Assembly: GCA_031291295.1 (NCBI GenBank) | Contig: JARLJI010000132.1 | Span: 62,001-126,000, forward strand | Direction: 5' to 3' | Origin: Rhodoferax sp. | GTDB lineage: Bacteria > Pseudomonadota > Gammaproteobacteria > Burkholderiales > Burkholderiaceae_C | DNA: 64,000 nucleotides | Shown: in pieces, positions 18,417 through 26,980 of the stretch | How positions within the stretch are numbered: position 1 is the stretch's first letter | Layout of the letters: each line of letters opens with the position of its first letter | Translations under genes and position numbers: made by a program | The notes under the pieces: model-generated | Seen by the model: only the letters and a program-made list of their open reading frames with translations | The model's database searches: none | Told to the model about the DNA's origin: nothing

Positions 18417-19181
18417 ATGGCACGCACAAAAACAACCGACAGGGAACTTCCGGAAGTCAACTTCTCCGACTACGGCGACGTGCGCTACCTGCACCTGGGC
18501 ACGGAATGGGTGCAGGGCTCGATGCTGCTAGACGCGCCCTTTGACATCGAGCTGGAGTACGTGCAGCGCATGATGGCCTGGCTGCTGTTTGTCGAGCCGT
18601 CGAGCGTGGTCAAGCGCCACGCCATGCAGCTCGGACTGGGCGCCGCCTCGCTGACCAAGTTCTGCCGCAAGAAGCTGCGCATGAAGACCACCGCGATCGA
18701 GCTCAATCCGCAGGTGGTCGCGGCCTGCCGCCTGTGGTTCAAGCTGCCGCCCGACGATGCGCGGCTGCAGGTGGTGCTGGGCGACGCGGCCGAGGTGGCG
18801 CGGCACCCGCACTGGCACGGTACGGTGGACGCGCTGCAGGTGGACCTGTACGATCACGAGGCCGCCGCGCCGGTGCTCGACAGCGAGGACTTCTATGCGG
18901 ACTGCCGCCGGCTGCTGACCGAGGACGGCTGCATGACGGTGAACCTGTTCGGCCGCTCCTCCAGCTACGAGCGCAGCCTGGAAAAAATCGCCGCGGCCTT
19001 CGGTCCCGAAGCAGTCTGGGCCTTCAAGCCGACGCGTGAAGGCAACACCGTGGTGCTGGCGCTGCGCACACCCAGGGCCGTGAAGCGCGCGGAGCTTGCC
19101 GCGCGTGCCGAAACCATCCAGACTCTGTGGCATCTGCCCGCGCCCAAGTGGCTGCGGGTGTTCAAACCCCTGCAACCCTGA
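18417..19181 (+). CDS. Spermidine synthase-like protein (SpeE-like methyltransferase fold)
   Basis: A 254-residue Rossmann-fold protein resembling spermidine synthase. 'LDAPFDIELEYVQRMM' lies at about residues 38-53, the glycine-rich 'MQLGLGAASLTKFC' nucleotide loop at about 70-83, 'AIELNPQVVAACRLWF' with its acidic end of strand 2 at about 93-108, and 'DALQVDLYDHEAA' the later acidic strand. Putrescine-binding Asp positions are not obvious, so it may be a SpeE-like paralogue with another acceptor. It starts 4 bp after the ancestral stop of the glycosylase gene. Confidence 0.75.
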   Translation: MARTKTTDRELPEVNFSDYGDVRYLHLGTEWVQGSMLLDAPFDIELEYVQRMMAWLLFVEPSSVVKRHAMQLGLGAASLTKFCRKKLRMKTTAIELNPQVVAACRLWFKLPPDDARLQVVLGDAAEVARHPHWHGTVDALQVDLYDHEAAAPVLDSEDFYADCRRLLTEDGCMTVNLFGRSSSYERSLEKIAAAFGPEAVWAFKPTREGNTVVLALRTPRAVKRAELAARAETIQTLWHLPAPKWLRVFKPLQP

Positions 19182-19201
19182 CTACTTTCCCCACGACCTC
19201 C

Positions 19202-21001
19202 ATGAGCGCTACCTTGCAACCTGCCAAGCATTCCCCGTCGCCCAAATCCGTACCGATGGGGCCGGTGGACTGGCGCCGCATGGTCGAGTGGCTGAATGCG
19301 GACGGCGTGATTTCCAACGAGGAAGCGCACCGCACCATCGCGCGCTGCTCGCAGGCCGAGAGCGTGCAACACGCGCTGGTGCGCCTGGCCAGTGTGGCGA
19401 TGCAGCGCTCAAGCGACGGCAAGCCGCTTGACATCGAAGCGCTGACGCAGTGGCTGGCCGGCCGCGCCGGGCTCGACTACCTGCGCATCGACCCCCTGAA
19501 GGTGGATGTGGGCAAGGTGGCCGACATCATGAGCGCCGCCTACGCCGAGCGGCACCGCGTGCTGCCAGTGCAGGTCACGCCCACCGAGGTGGTAGTGGCC
19601 ACATCCGAGCCCTTCATCATCGACTGGGTCGCCGAGGTCGAGCGCCAGTCGCGCCGCAGCGTGCGCCGCGTCGTCGCCAGTCCACAGGAGATTCACCGTT
19701 TCACGGCCGAGTTCTTCGCGCTGGCCAAATCCGTGCGCGCGGCGCAAAAGGCTGGCTCCGGCAACGCGGCGGCGAGTTTCGAGCAGCTGGTCGAGCTGGG
19801 CAAGACCAGCAAGCAGCTCGATGCCAACGACCAGGGCGTGGTGCAGGTGGTGGACTGGCTGTGGCAGTACGCCTTCGACCAGCGCGCCAGCGACATCCAT
19901 CTGGAGCCGCGCCGCGAGCAGGGCGTCATCCGTTTCCGCATCGACGGCGTGCTGCACCCGGTGTACCAGATGCCGATGGGCGTGCTGAACGCCATGACGG
20001 CGCGCATCAAGCTGCTCGGGCGCATGGACGTGATGGAAAAGCGCCGCCCGCTGGATGGCCGCATCAAGACACGCAACCCGCGCGGCGAAGAGGTCGAGAT
20101 GCGCCTGTCCACGCTGCCCACCGCCTTCGGCGAGAAGATGGTGATGCGGATTTTCGACCCCGACACCACCGTCAAGGATCTCGACGCGCTGGGCTTCTCG
20201 TCGCACGATGCCGAGCGCTGGGAAGGGCTGGTCAAGCGCCCCAATGGCGTGATTCTGGTGACTGGCCCGACGGGCTCGGGCAAGACCACCACGCTGTACT
20301 CCACGCTGAAGCGGATCGCGACCGAGGAGGTCAACGTCAGCACGATCGAGGACCCGATCGAGATGATCGAGCCGTCGTTCAACCAGACGCAGGTGCAGAC
20401 GCAGCTCGATTTCGGTTTTACCGAGGGCCTGCGCGCGCTCATGCGGCAGGACCCGGACATCATCATGGTGGGTGAAATCCGCGACCTGGCCACGGCCGAA
20501 ATGGCGATCCAGGCCGCGCTGACCGGCCACCTGGTGTTCTCCACGCTGCACACCAACGATGCGCCCTCGGCCATCACCCGACTCATGGAGCTGGGCGTGC
20601 CGCCCTACCTGATCAACGCCACGATGCTCGGTGTGCTGGCGCAGCGGCTGGTGCGTACGCTGTGCAAGCAGTGCCGGCAAAAGGACGAGGCCACCTCGCG
20701 TGAGGCGCTGGCGGCCATCGTCAAGCCCTGGAAGATCAACGGCGGCTACCGCCCGTACAAGCCCGTGGGCTGCGTCGACTGCCGCATGACCGGTTTCATG
20801 GGGCGCATGGGGCTGTACGAGCTGCTGACGGTCAGCGACAGCTTCAAAAGCCAGGTCACGCTGGCGCCGGACCTCGGCGCGTTGCGACGCCAGGCTGTGG
20901 TGGATGGCATGCGCCCGCTGCGGGTGGCCGGCGCGCTGCGCGTGGCCGAAGGCCTGACCACGGTGGAAGAGGTCTTGAGCGCCACGCCACCCCTCGACTG
21001 A
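19202..21001 (+). CDS. GspE/PulE-type secretion/pilus ATPase
   Basis: 599 residues from ATG 19202, chosen because the upstream in-frame Met at 19127 lies inside the previous gene. An N-terminal MshEN-like domain (about residues 80-190) is followed by the PilT/GspE ATPase: 'WQYAFDQRASDIHLEP' (about 220-235), Walker A 'GPTGSGKTTTLYSTL' (about 354-368), Asp box 'EDPIEM', Walker B 'RQDPDIIMVGEIRD', His box 'HLVFSTLHTNDA'. The zinc-finger pair 'CKQCRQ' and 'CVDCRM' lies near 490-525. Such ATPases power type II secretion or type IV pilus assembly. No other secretion genes lie alongside. Confidence 0.92.
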   Translation: MSATLQPAKHSPSPKSVPMGPVDWRRMVEWLNADGVISNEEAHRTIARCSQAESVQHALVRLASVAMQRSSDGKPLDIEALTQWLAGRAGLDYLRIDPLKVDVGKVADIMSAAYAERHRVLPVQVTPTEVVVATSEPFIIDWVAEVERQSRRSVRRVVASPQEIHRFTAEFFALAKSVRAAQKAGSGNAAASFEQLVELGKTSKQLDANDQGVVQVVDWLWQYAFDQRASDIHLEPRREQGVIRFRIDGVLHPVYQMPMGVLNAMTARIKLLGRMDVMEKRRPLDGRIKTRNPRGEEVEMRLSTLPTAFGEKMVMRIFDPDTTVKDLDALGFSSHDAERWEGLVKRPNGVILVTGPTGSGKTTTLYSTLKRIATEEVNVSTIEDPIEMIEPSFNQTQVQTQLDFGFTEGLRALMRQDPDIIMVGEIRDLATAEMAIQAALTGHLVFSTLHTNDAPSAITRLMELGVPPYLINATMLGVLAQRLVRTLCKQCRQKDEATSREALAAIVKPWKINGGYRPYKPVGCVDCRMTGFMGRMGLYELLTVSDSFKSQVTLAPDLGALRRQAVVDGMRPLRVAGALRVAEGLTTVEEVLSATPPLD

Positions 21002-21112
21002 GCGCCGCCCGGCACCCGCCGGGCACGTCCCCGGCGTAGGTGGAACCCACATCAGGCGGCGCGGCAAAGCCGCACAAAATTCACGTGTCGAATTTTTTCG
21101 AGGGGACAACAC

Positions 21113-21601
21113 GTGAAAATCAAGAGTCAAAAAGACTTCTACTCCGGTGTCATGTTCGCGGTCGTGGGCGTCGCGTTCGGCTGGGGCGCAAACGCCTATA
21201 GCGTGGGCAGTGCCGCGCGCATGGGGGCCGGCTACTTCCCGTTGTGGCTGGGCATCATCCTGGCGGCAATGGGCGCGCTGGTGATGTTCAAGTCGCTGGT
21301 GGTGGAAACCGAGGACGGCGACCGGATCAGCAAGTGGGCCTGGCGGCCGCTGTGCTACATCATCGGCGCCAACCTGATCTTCGGGGTGCTGCTGGGCGGC
21401 CTGCCGAGCATCGGTCTGCCCTCGATGGGGATGGTCGCCGCGATCTACGCGCTGACCTTCATTTCGAGCCACGCCGGCGAAACCTTCAAGTGGAAGCCCA
21501 CCCTGGTGCTGGCAAGCATTCTTGCGGTGGGCAGTTATTTCACCTTCATCGTGGCGCTCAAGCTGCAGATTCAGGTGTGGCCTACGTTCATTGCGGGTTG
21601 A
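21113..21601 (+). CDS. Tripartite tricarboxylate transporter TctB-like small subunit
   Basis: A 162-residue membrane protein starting with GTG (GAGGGGA upstream). Four hydrophobic helices and the family features 'KDFYSGVMFAVVGVAFG' (residues 6-22), 'GAGYFPLWLGIILAAMG' (about 42-58) and a long hydrophilic loop before TM3. TctB is the small accessory membrane component of TTT uptake systems. TctA follows 12 bp downstream, so they form a two-gene operon; no TctC solute-binding gene is adjacent. Confidence 0.9.
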   Translation: MKIKSQKDFYSGVMFAVVGVAFGWGANAYSVGSAARMGAGYFPLWLGIILAAMGALVMFKSLVVETEDGDRISKWAWRPLCYIIGANLIFGVLLGGLPSIGLPSMGMVAAIYALTFISSHAGETFKWKPTLVLASILAVGSYFTFIVALKLQIQVWPTFIAG

Positions 21602-21613
21602 TGGAGAACCACT

Positions 21614-23125
21614 ATGGATCTGATTGCCAATTTGTCCCTCGGCTTTGGCGTGGCGTTCACGCCCGGCAACCTGCTTTACGCGTTTATCGGCTGCCTGCTC
21701 GGCACCCTGATCGGCGTGCTGCCCGGCATCGGCCCGGTCGCCACCATCGCCATGCTGCTGCCGGCCACCTATGCGCTGCCCCCCGTGTCGGCGCTGATCA
21801 TGCTGGCGGGCATCTATTACGGCGCCCAGTACGGCGGTTCCACCACCGCCATTCTGGTGAATCTGCCGGGCGAATCGTCGTCGGTGGTGACCGTGATCGA
21901 CGGCTACCAGATGGCGCGCAAGGGCCGCGCCGGTCCGGCGCTGGCGGCCGCCGGCCTGGGCTCGTTCTTTGCGGGTTGTGTCGGCACCTTGATGCTGGCT
22001 GCGTTTGCGCCGCCGCTGACCGAGCTGGCTTTCAAGTTCGGCCCCGCCGAATATTTCTCGCTGATGGTGCTGGGCCTGATCGGCGCCGTGGTGCTGGCCT
22101 CGGGCTCGCTGCTCAAGGCGGTGGCCATGATCATCCTGGGCCTGCTGCTGGGCCTGGTCGGCACCGACGTGAACTCAGGCGTGGCGCGCTACAGCTTCGA
22201 CATCCCCGAGCTGACCGACGGCATCGGCTTCGTGGCGATTGCGATGGGCGTGTTCGGCTACGGTGAAATCATCACCAACCTGGCGCAGCCCGAGGACGAG
22301 CGCGAAGTGTTCACCGCCAAGGTGCAGGGCTTGATGCCGACCAGGCAGGACTTCAAGGACATGCTGCCGGCCGTGCTGCGCGGCACCGCGCTGGGTTGTG
22401 CACTGGGCATCCTGCCGGGCGGCGGCGCCTTGCTGTCTTCCTTTGCCGCCTACGCGCTGGAGAAAAAAACCAGGTTGCGGCCCGGCGAGGTGCCGTTCGG
22501 CCAGGGCAACATCCGCGGCGTGGCGGCCCCCGAGTCGGCCAACAATGCCGGCGCCCAGGCCTCGTTCATTCCGCTCCTGACGCTGGGCATTCCGCCGAAC
22601 GCCGTGATGGCGCTGATGGTGGGGGCCATGACCATTCACAACATCCAGCCGGGCCCGCAGGTGATGACCAGCAACCCCGAATTGTTCTGGGGCCTGATCG
22701 CCTCGATGTGGATCGGCAACGCCATGCTGGTGATCCTGAACCTGCCGCTCATCGGTATCTGGATCAAGCTGCTGTCGGTGCCCTACCGCTACCTGTTCCC
22801 GGCCATCGTGCTGTTCTGCGCGGTGGGTGTCTACACCACCAACAACAGCACCTTCGACGTCTGGGTCGTGGGCCTCTTCGGCATCGTCGGCTATCTGTTC
22901 AACAAACTCGGGTGCGAGCCGGCCCCCATGCTGCTCGGCCTGATTCTGGGGCCGATGATGGAAGAGAACCTGCGCCGCACCCTGCTGCTGTCGCGCGGCG
23001 ACTGGAGTGTCTTTCTCACGCGCGGCCTGTCGGCGGGCTTGCTGGCGGCGGCGGTGGTGCTGGTGGTGATCGTGCTGATGCCCTCCGTGAAGGCGAAACG
23101 CGAAGAGGCGTTCGTCGAAGAGTAA
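21614..23125 (+). CDS. Tripartite tricarboxylate transporter TctA-like permease
   Basis: A 503-residue permease with about 12 predicted helices. Family motifs include 'GTLIGVLPGIGPVATIAML' (about residues 31-49), 'YYGAQYGGSTTAILVNLPGE' (about 68-87), 'GILPGGGALLSSFAAYALEK', and 'PPNAVMALMVGAMTIHNIQPGP' in the second half. It is the transport channel of a TTT system for organic acids. It lies directly downstream of tctB and is closed by a terminator at 23145-23169. The substrate depends on the missing Bug protein; one sits at 29179. Confidence 0.95.
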   Translation: MDLIANLSLGFGVAFTPGNLLYAFIGCLLGTLIGVLPGIGPVATIAMLLPATYALPPVSALIMLAGIYYGAQYGGSTTAILVNLPGESSSVVTVIDGYQMARKGRAGPALAAAGLGSFFAGCVGTLMLAAFAPPLTELAFKFGPAEYFSLMVLGLIGAVVLASGSLLKAVAMIILGLLLGLVGTDVNSGVARYSFDIPELTDGIGFVAIAMGVFGYGEIITNLAQPEDEREVFTAKVQGLMPTRQDFKDMLPAVLRGTALGCALGILPGGGALLSSFAAYALEKKTRLRPGEVPFGQGNIRGVAAPESANNAGAQASFIPLLTLGIPPNAVMALMVGAMTIHNIQPGPQVMTSNPELFWGLIASMWIGNAMLVILNLPLIGIWIKLLSVPYRYLFPAIVLFCAVGVYTTNNSTFDVWVVGLFGIVGYLFNKLGCEPAPMLLGLILGPMMEENLRRTLLLSRGDWSVFLTRGLSAGLLAAAVVLVVIVLMPSVKAKREEAFVEE

Positions 23126-23144
23126 CGCGCTGATATCGACGGGG

Positions 23145-23169
23145 AAACGGCACCTTCGGGTGCCGTTTT
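23145..23169 (+). terminator. Rho-independent terminator after tctBA
   Basis: The stem AACGGCACC / GGTGCCGTT closes a TTCG tetraloop, followed by a T-run (GTTTTGG). It lies about 20 bp after the TctA stop and is positioned to end the tctBA transcript before the gamma-glutamyltransferase gene. Confidence 0.85.
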
Positions 23170-23217
23170 GGTTGTGCCGGACAATAGCCGGCGCAGCACC
23201 AAAACGAGAGCGAGACC

Positions 23218-24831
23218 ATGAACCTCAATGACAAGAACCCCTACCCCTCGACCCGCATTCCGGTGTTCGCCCGCAACGTGGTCTCCACCTCGCACCCGCT
23301 GGCCGCGCAGGCCGGGCTGCGCCTGCTACAGCAGGGCGGCAACGCGGTCGATGCGGCGATTGCAGCCGCGGCTGCCATGACCATCTGCGAGCCGGTCAGC
23401 AACGGGCTGGGCAGTGACGCGTTCTGCATTTTGTGGGACGGCCGGGCGCTGCATGGGCTCAACGCCTCGGGGCGCGCGCCGCAGGCCTGGACGCGCGATT
23501 ACTTCCATGCCAAATACGGCGCCGGTGCCAGCCGGCCGCCCAAGCGCGGCTTCGACGCCGTCACGGTGCCCGGTGCGGTCAGCGCCTGGGTGGCCCTGAG
23601 CGAGCGCTTTGGCAAGCGGCCCTTGGCTGATGTGCTGGCGCCCGCGATCGAGATCGCCGAGCGCGGCTACCTGGTGCCGCCGGTGGTGCAGCAAAAGTGG
23701 GCCGCCGCGGTAACTGAGCTGCAATCGCTGCCCGGTTTTGCGCAGGCCTTTTTGCCGTGGGGCAGGGCCCCGAACGTCGGTGAGTTGTTTCAGTTCAAGG
23801 CGGCGGCCCGCGCCCTGCGGTCCATTGCGGCGACGAAAGGCGAAGCGTTCTACCAGGGTGAGATTGCACAGGCGATCGTGCGCTTCTCGCAGCAGCATGG
23901 CGGCAGCCTGAGGCTGCGCGACCTGGCCGCGCACCGCCCCGAGTGGGTGCAGCCTATCGCCCAGAATTACCGCGGCCACACGCTGCACGAGATCCCGCCC
24001 AACGGGCAGGGCATTGCGGCGCTAATGGCGCTCGGCATCCTGGACCGCTTCGATGTGGCGGGCCTGCCGCTGGATGGCGTCGACTCGCAGCATTTGCAGA
24101 TCGAGGCCATGAAGTTGGCCTTTGCCGATGTCTACCGGTTCGTGGCCGAGCCATCGTCAATGGAGGTGACGGCCGAGCAAATGCTCGATGGGGCCTACCT
24201 GGCCTCGCGTGCCAAACTCATCGACATGAAAAAAGCGCAGGACTTCGGCGCCGGCAACCCGGCGCGCGGCGGCACCATCTACCTCACGGCGGCGGACGAG
24301 AACGGCATGATGGTCAGCTTCATCCAGAGCAACTACATGGGCTTCGGCTCGGGCTGCGTCGAGCCCGCATTTGGCGTGAGCCTGCAAAACCGGGGCCACG
24401 ACTTCAGCCTGAACGCGGCCAGCCCGAACGTGGTGGCGCCGGGCAAGCGGCCGTTCCACACCATCATCCCCGCGTTTCTGACGAAGGACGGCCAACCCGT
24501 GATGAGCTTTGGCGTGATGGGCGCCAACATGCAGCCGCAGGGCCACGTGCAGACGCTGGTGCGCATGCTCGACTACGGCCAGAGTCCGCAGGCGGCCTGC
24601 GACGCGCCGCGCTGGCGCTACAACGCCGGCCTCGATCTCAATGTCGAGGCCAGCATGAACCCGGCCACCGTGCAGGGTTTGGCGCAGCGCGGCCACCGCA
24701 TGGAGGTCATCGACGACCCGTACCAGGACTTCGGCGCCGGCCAGTTCATCTGGCGCATGGGCGACCCCAAGGTCGAAGGCTACGTGGCCGCCAGCGATGC
24801 CCGGCGCGACGGCCAGGCGGCCGGCTTCTGA
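23218..24831 (+). CDS. Gamma-glutamyltransferase family protein (Ntn hydrolase)
   Basis: A 537-residue Ntn-hydrolase. The N-terminal heavy-chain part carries 'HPLAAQAGLRLLQQGGNAVDAAIAA' features (about residues 27-51) and 'NGLGSDAFCILWDGRALHGLN' (about 63-83). The autoprocessing and nucleophile Thr is in 'ARGGTIYLTAADENG' (about 350-365), followed by 'SNYMGFGSGC' and 'PFHTIIPAF'. No cleavable signal peptide is visible, so it is probably cytosolic, unlike E. coli Ggt. It belongs to the YwrD-like branch whose substrate is not settled. The start is an ATG after GAGAGCGAGAC. Confidence 0.9.
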   Translation: MNLNDKNPYPSTRIPVFARNVVSTSHPLAAQAGLRLLQQGGNAVDAAIAAAAAMTICEPVSNGLGSDAFCILWDGRALHGLNASGRAPQAWTRDYFHAKYGAGASRPPKRGFDAVTVPGAVSAWVALSERFGKRPLADVLAPAIEIAERGYLVPPVVQQKWAAAVTELQSLPGFAQAFLPWGRAPNVGELFQFKAAARALRSIAATKGEAFYQGEIAQAIVRFSQQHGGSLRLRDLAAHRPEWVQPIAQNYRGHTLHEIPPNGQGIAALMALGILDRFDVAGLPLDGVDSQHLQIEAMKLAFADVYRFVAEPSSMEVTAEQMLDGAYLASRAKLIDMKKAQDFGAGNPARGGTIYLTAADENGMMVSFIQSNYMGFGSGCVEPAFGVSLQNRGHDFSLNAASPNVVAPGKRPFHTIIPAFLTKDGQPVMSFGVMGANMQPQGHVQTLVRMLDYGQSPQAACDAPRWRYNAGLDLNVEASMNPATVQGLAQRGHRMEVIDDPYQDFGAGQFIWRMGDPKVEGYVAASDARRDGQAAGF

Positions 24832-24840
24832 GGCTGCATC

Positions 24841-25797
24841 TTGAGTCTCGTTTCAGAACAAAAAATGCCGGTAGCCCTTGCGGTGCATGGACCGGCAGCT
24901 ACAAAAAGCGTAGCTTCCGGCTTGCTGCTCGCAACCCTGGGCGCGATTGCCTTTAGCGGCAAGGCGATCATCGTCAAGCTGGCGTACCGCTACGGCGTGG
25001 ATGCCGTCACGCTCATCATGTACCGCATGCTGTTCGCCCTGCCGATCTTTGCCGTGATGGCATGGTGGGCCACCTATCGCCGCACGGGCGGCACGGCGGC
25101 CGCGCTCACGCGCCGCGACTGGCTGGGCGTGCTCGGGCTCGGCGTGAGCGGCTACTACCTGGCCAGCTTTCTGGACTTTGCCGGGCTGCAATACGTGACC
25201 GCATCGCTGGAGCGGCTCATCCTGTACCTCAACCCGACGCTGGTGCTGGTACTGGGCTGGATTTTCTACCGCAAGCGGGTGGCTTGGATCCAGGTCGCGG
25301 CCATGGCCGTCAGCTATTGCGGGGTGCTGGTGGTGTTCAGCCACGAAATCAAACTGCAGGGCGAAGACGTGGTGCTGGGCGCGCTGCTGGTATTTGCCAG
25401 CGCCATCAGCTACGCGGTGTACCTGCTGTACAGCGGCCAGCTGGTGCGGCGCATCGGCGCCTCGCGGCTGGTGGGGTTGGCAACGATGGTGGCATGCCTG
25501 TGTTGTATCCTGCAATTTCTGGTGCTGCGCCCCCTGAGCGCGGCGCTGGTGGCGCCCCAGGTCATCTGGCTCTCGGTGCTCAATGCCACGCTGTGCACCG
25601 CCGTGCCGGTGCTGATGGTCATGATGGCGGTGGAGCGCATCGGCGCGGCGCTGGCGGCGCAGGCCGGCATGGTGGGCCCAATGTCCACCATCCTGATGGG
25701 CGTGCTGATTCTGGGCGAGCCGTTCAACGGCTGGATCGTGGTCGGCACCGCGCTGGTGATGGGCGGCGTCTTTCTGGTTTCAAAATACAGGGACTGA
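24841..25797 (+). CDS. EamA/DMT-family transporter
   Basis: A 318-residue, ten-helix membrane protein made of two EamA repeats: 'LLLATLGAIAFSGKAIIVKLAYR' (about residues 28-50) and 'GEDVVLGALLVFASAISYAVY' (about 176-196). The N-terminal 24 residues, including a TTG start, are encoded by a dispersed repeat (24860-24914) and do not look native; ATG at 24865 is the alternative. It lies 9 bp after the gamma-glutamyltransferase gene, suggesting cotranscription. DMT proteins export or import small metabolites; substrate unknown. Confidence 0.9.
   Translation: MSLVSEQKMPVALAVHGPAATKSVASGLLLATLGAIAFSGKAIIVKLAYRYGVDAVTLIMYRMLFALPIFAVMAWWATYRRTGGTAAALTRRDWLGVLGLGVSGYYLASFLDFAGLQYVTASLERLILYLNPTLVLVLGWIFYRKRVAWIQVAAMAVSYCGVLVVFSHEIKLQGEDVVLGALLVFASAISYAVYLLYSGQLVRRIGASRLVGLATMVACLCCILQFLVLRPLSAALVAPQVIWLSVLNATLCTAVPVLMVMMAVERIGAALAAQAGMVGPMSTILMGVLILGEPFNGWIVVGTALVMGGVFLVSKYRD
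24860..24914 (+). repeat. Dispersed ~50-bp repeat, copy B (5' end of EamA gene)
   Basis: 'AAAAAATGCCGGTAGCCC' at the left end and 'GCAGCTACAAAAAGCGTAGC' at the right, with the shared palindromic TAGC/GCTA ends. It codes for about 18 residues at the N-terminus of the transporter and supplies its alternative ATG. Confidence 0.6.
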
Positions 25798-25826
25798 CAG
25801 CGACTGTCAGCTCAAGGAGTTCAAAA

Positions 25827-26633
25827 ATGGATCTGGGCATTTCGGGCAAATGGGCGCTGGTCTGCGGGGCCAGCAAGGGCTTGGGGCTGGGCTGCGCGCA
25901 GGCGCTGGTGCGCGAGGGCGTGAACGTCGTGATCAACGCACGCGGCGCCGAGACGCTGCAGGCGACGGCTAGCAAACTGATAGCTGACCATGCAGGTGCT
26001 ACAAGGGCTAGCGTGCTATTTGTTGCTGCCGACATCACCACGCCCGAGGGCCGCGCCGCGGTGTTTGCCGCACCTGACGGGCCAGGCAAGGACTTCGACA
26101 TCGTGGTCACCAACGCCGGCGGTCCGCCGCCTGGCGATTTCCGCGACTGGGACCGCGACGCCTGGATCCGCGCGGTGGATGCCAACATGCTCACGCCGAT
26201 CGAGCTGATCCGTGCCACGGTTGACGGCATGGCGGCGCGCGGCTTCGGCCGCATCGTCAACATCACCTCCAGCGCCGTGAAGGCGCCGATCGACATCCTG
26301 GGCCTGTCCAATGGCGCGCGCAGCGGCCTGACCGGCTTTGTGGCGGGCCTGGCGCGCAGCAAGCTGGCGGCGCAGGGGGTCACCCTGAACAATCTGCTGC
26401 CGGGCGCGTTTGACACCGACCGGCTGCGCGGCGTGATACAGGGCACGGTCCAGAAAACCGGCCAGCCGGCCGAAGTCGTTGCCAATGCGCGCCTCAAGAC
26501 CATTCCGGCGCAGCGCTTTGGCACACCAGCAGAGTTCGGCGCCATCTGCGCCTTTTTGTGCAGCACCCACGCCGCCTACATCACGGGCCAGAACGTGCTG
26601 GCCGATGGCGGAGCGTATCCAGGCGCTTTTTAA
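25827..26633 (+). CDS. SDR family oxidoreductase lacking the YxxxK pair
   Basis: 268 residues from ATG 25827, preceded by AAGGAG. Nucleotide motif 'VCGASKGLGLGCAQALV' (residues 12-28), 'NAGGPPPGDF' (about 91-100), 'NITSSAVKAPI' with catalytic-type Ser (about 139-149) and 'CAFLCSTHAAYITGQNVLADGG' at the end. The position of the canonical Tyr-x-x-x-Lys reads 'LSNGAR', so the active-site Tyr and Lys are absent. Residues about 49-68 are encoded by a dispersed repeat. It is probably a non-canonical SDR; activity is doubtful or different. Confidence 0.9.
   Translation: MDLGISGKWALVCGASKGLGLGCAQALVREGVNVVINARGAETLQATASKLIADHAGATRASVLFVAADITTPEGRAAVFAAPDGPGKDFDIVVTNAGGPPPGDFRDWDRDAWIRAVDANMLTPIELIRATVDGMAARGFGRIVNITSSAVKAPIDILGLSNGARSGLTGFVAGLARSKLAAQGVTLNNLLPGAFDTDRLRGVIQGTVQKTGQPAEVVANARLKTIPAQRFGTPAEFGAICAFLCSTHAAYITGQNVLADGGAYPGAF
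25969..26027 (+). repeat. Dispersed ~50-bp repeat, copy C (inside SDR gene)
   Basis: 'CTAGCAAACTGATAGCTGACC' at the left and 'AAGGGCTAGCGTGCTATTTG' at the right flank a variable middle. It is translated in frame as a surface segment 'SKLIADHAGATRASVLFV' between the first helix and the next strand of the SDR fold. Confidence 0.6.
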
Positions 26634-26980
26634 GCACAAGCGCCCCATGCGGGCGGCGGCCAGGCGCTCGGCAGTGCGACTTGCATTGCATTGCCGATGC
26701 GCCGTGATTTGAAGCTCCCTGGTCCTGGAGCGGATTTCTCCCTGCGCAGCAAGCTAACCCGTGACCTCGGTGATGGGATACGGAATTCAAAGGCAGGGTC
26801 AGTGCGTCATTGGCCAGGTTGACGGGCTTCTCTGCCTTTGCGCCGGAACGGCTGGGGCGGGCGGATGACTGTCATGAAAAGCCAAGTCCGAGGCATGCAA
26901 TGACAAGCAGGAAGTGGCGCCAGGACAGATGATTGACTTGTCGCTTCAGACTTGACATTTCAACTCAGAGACCCATCATC
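26634..26980. other. 347-bp spacer before the catabolic island
   Basis: No coding frame with domain character, no terminator-like hairpin with T-run and no RNA gene are seen. The last 100 bp before the BKACE start are AT-richer and probably hold the promoter; 'TTGACA' at 26950-26960 is a possible -35 box. It marks the left edge of the reiterated gene set. Confidence 0.4.
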
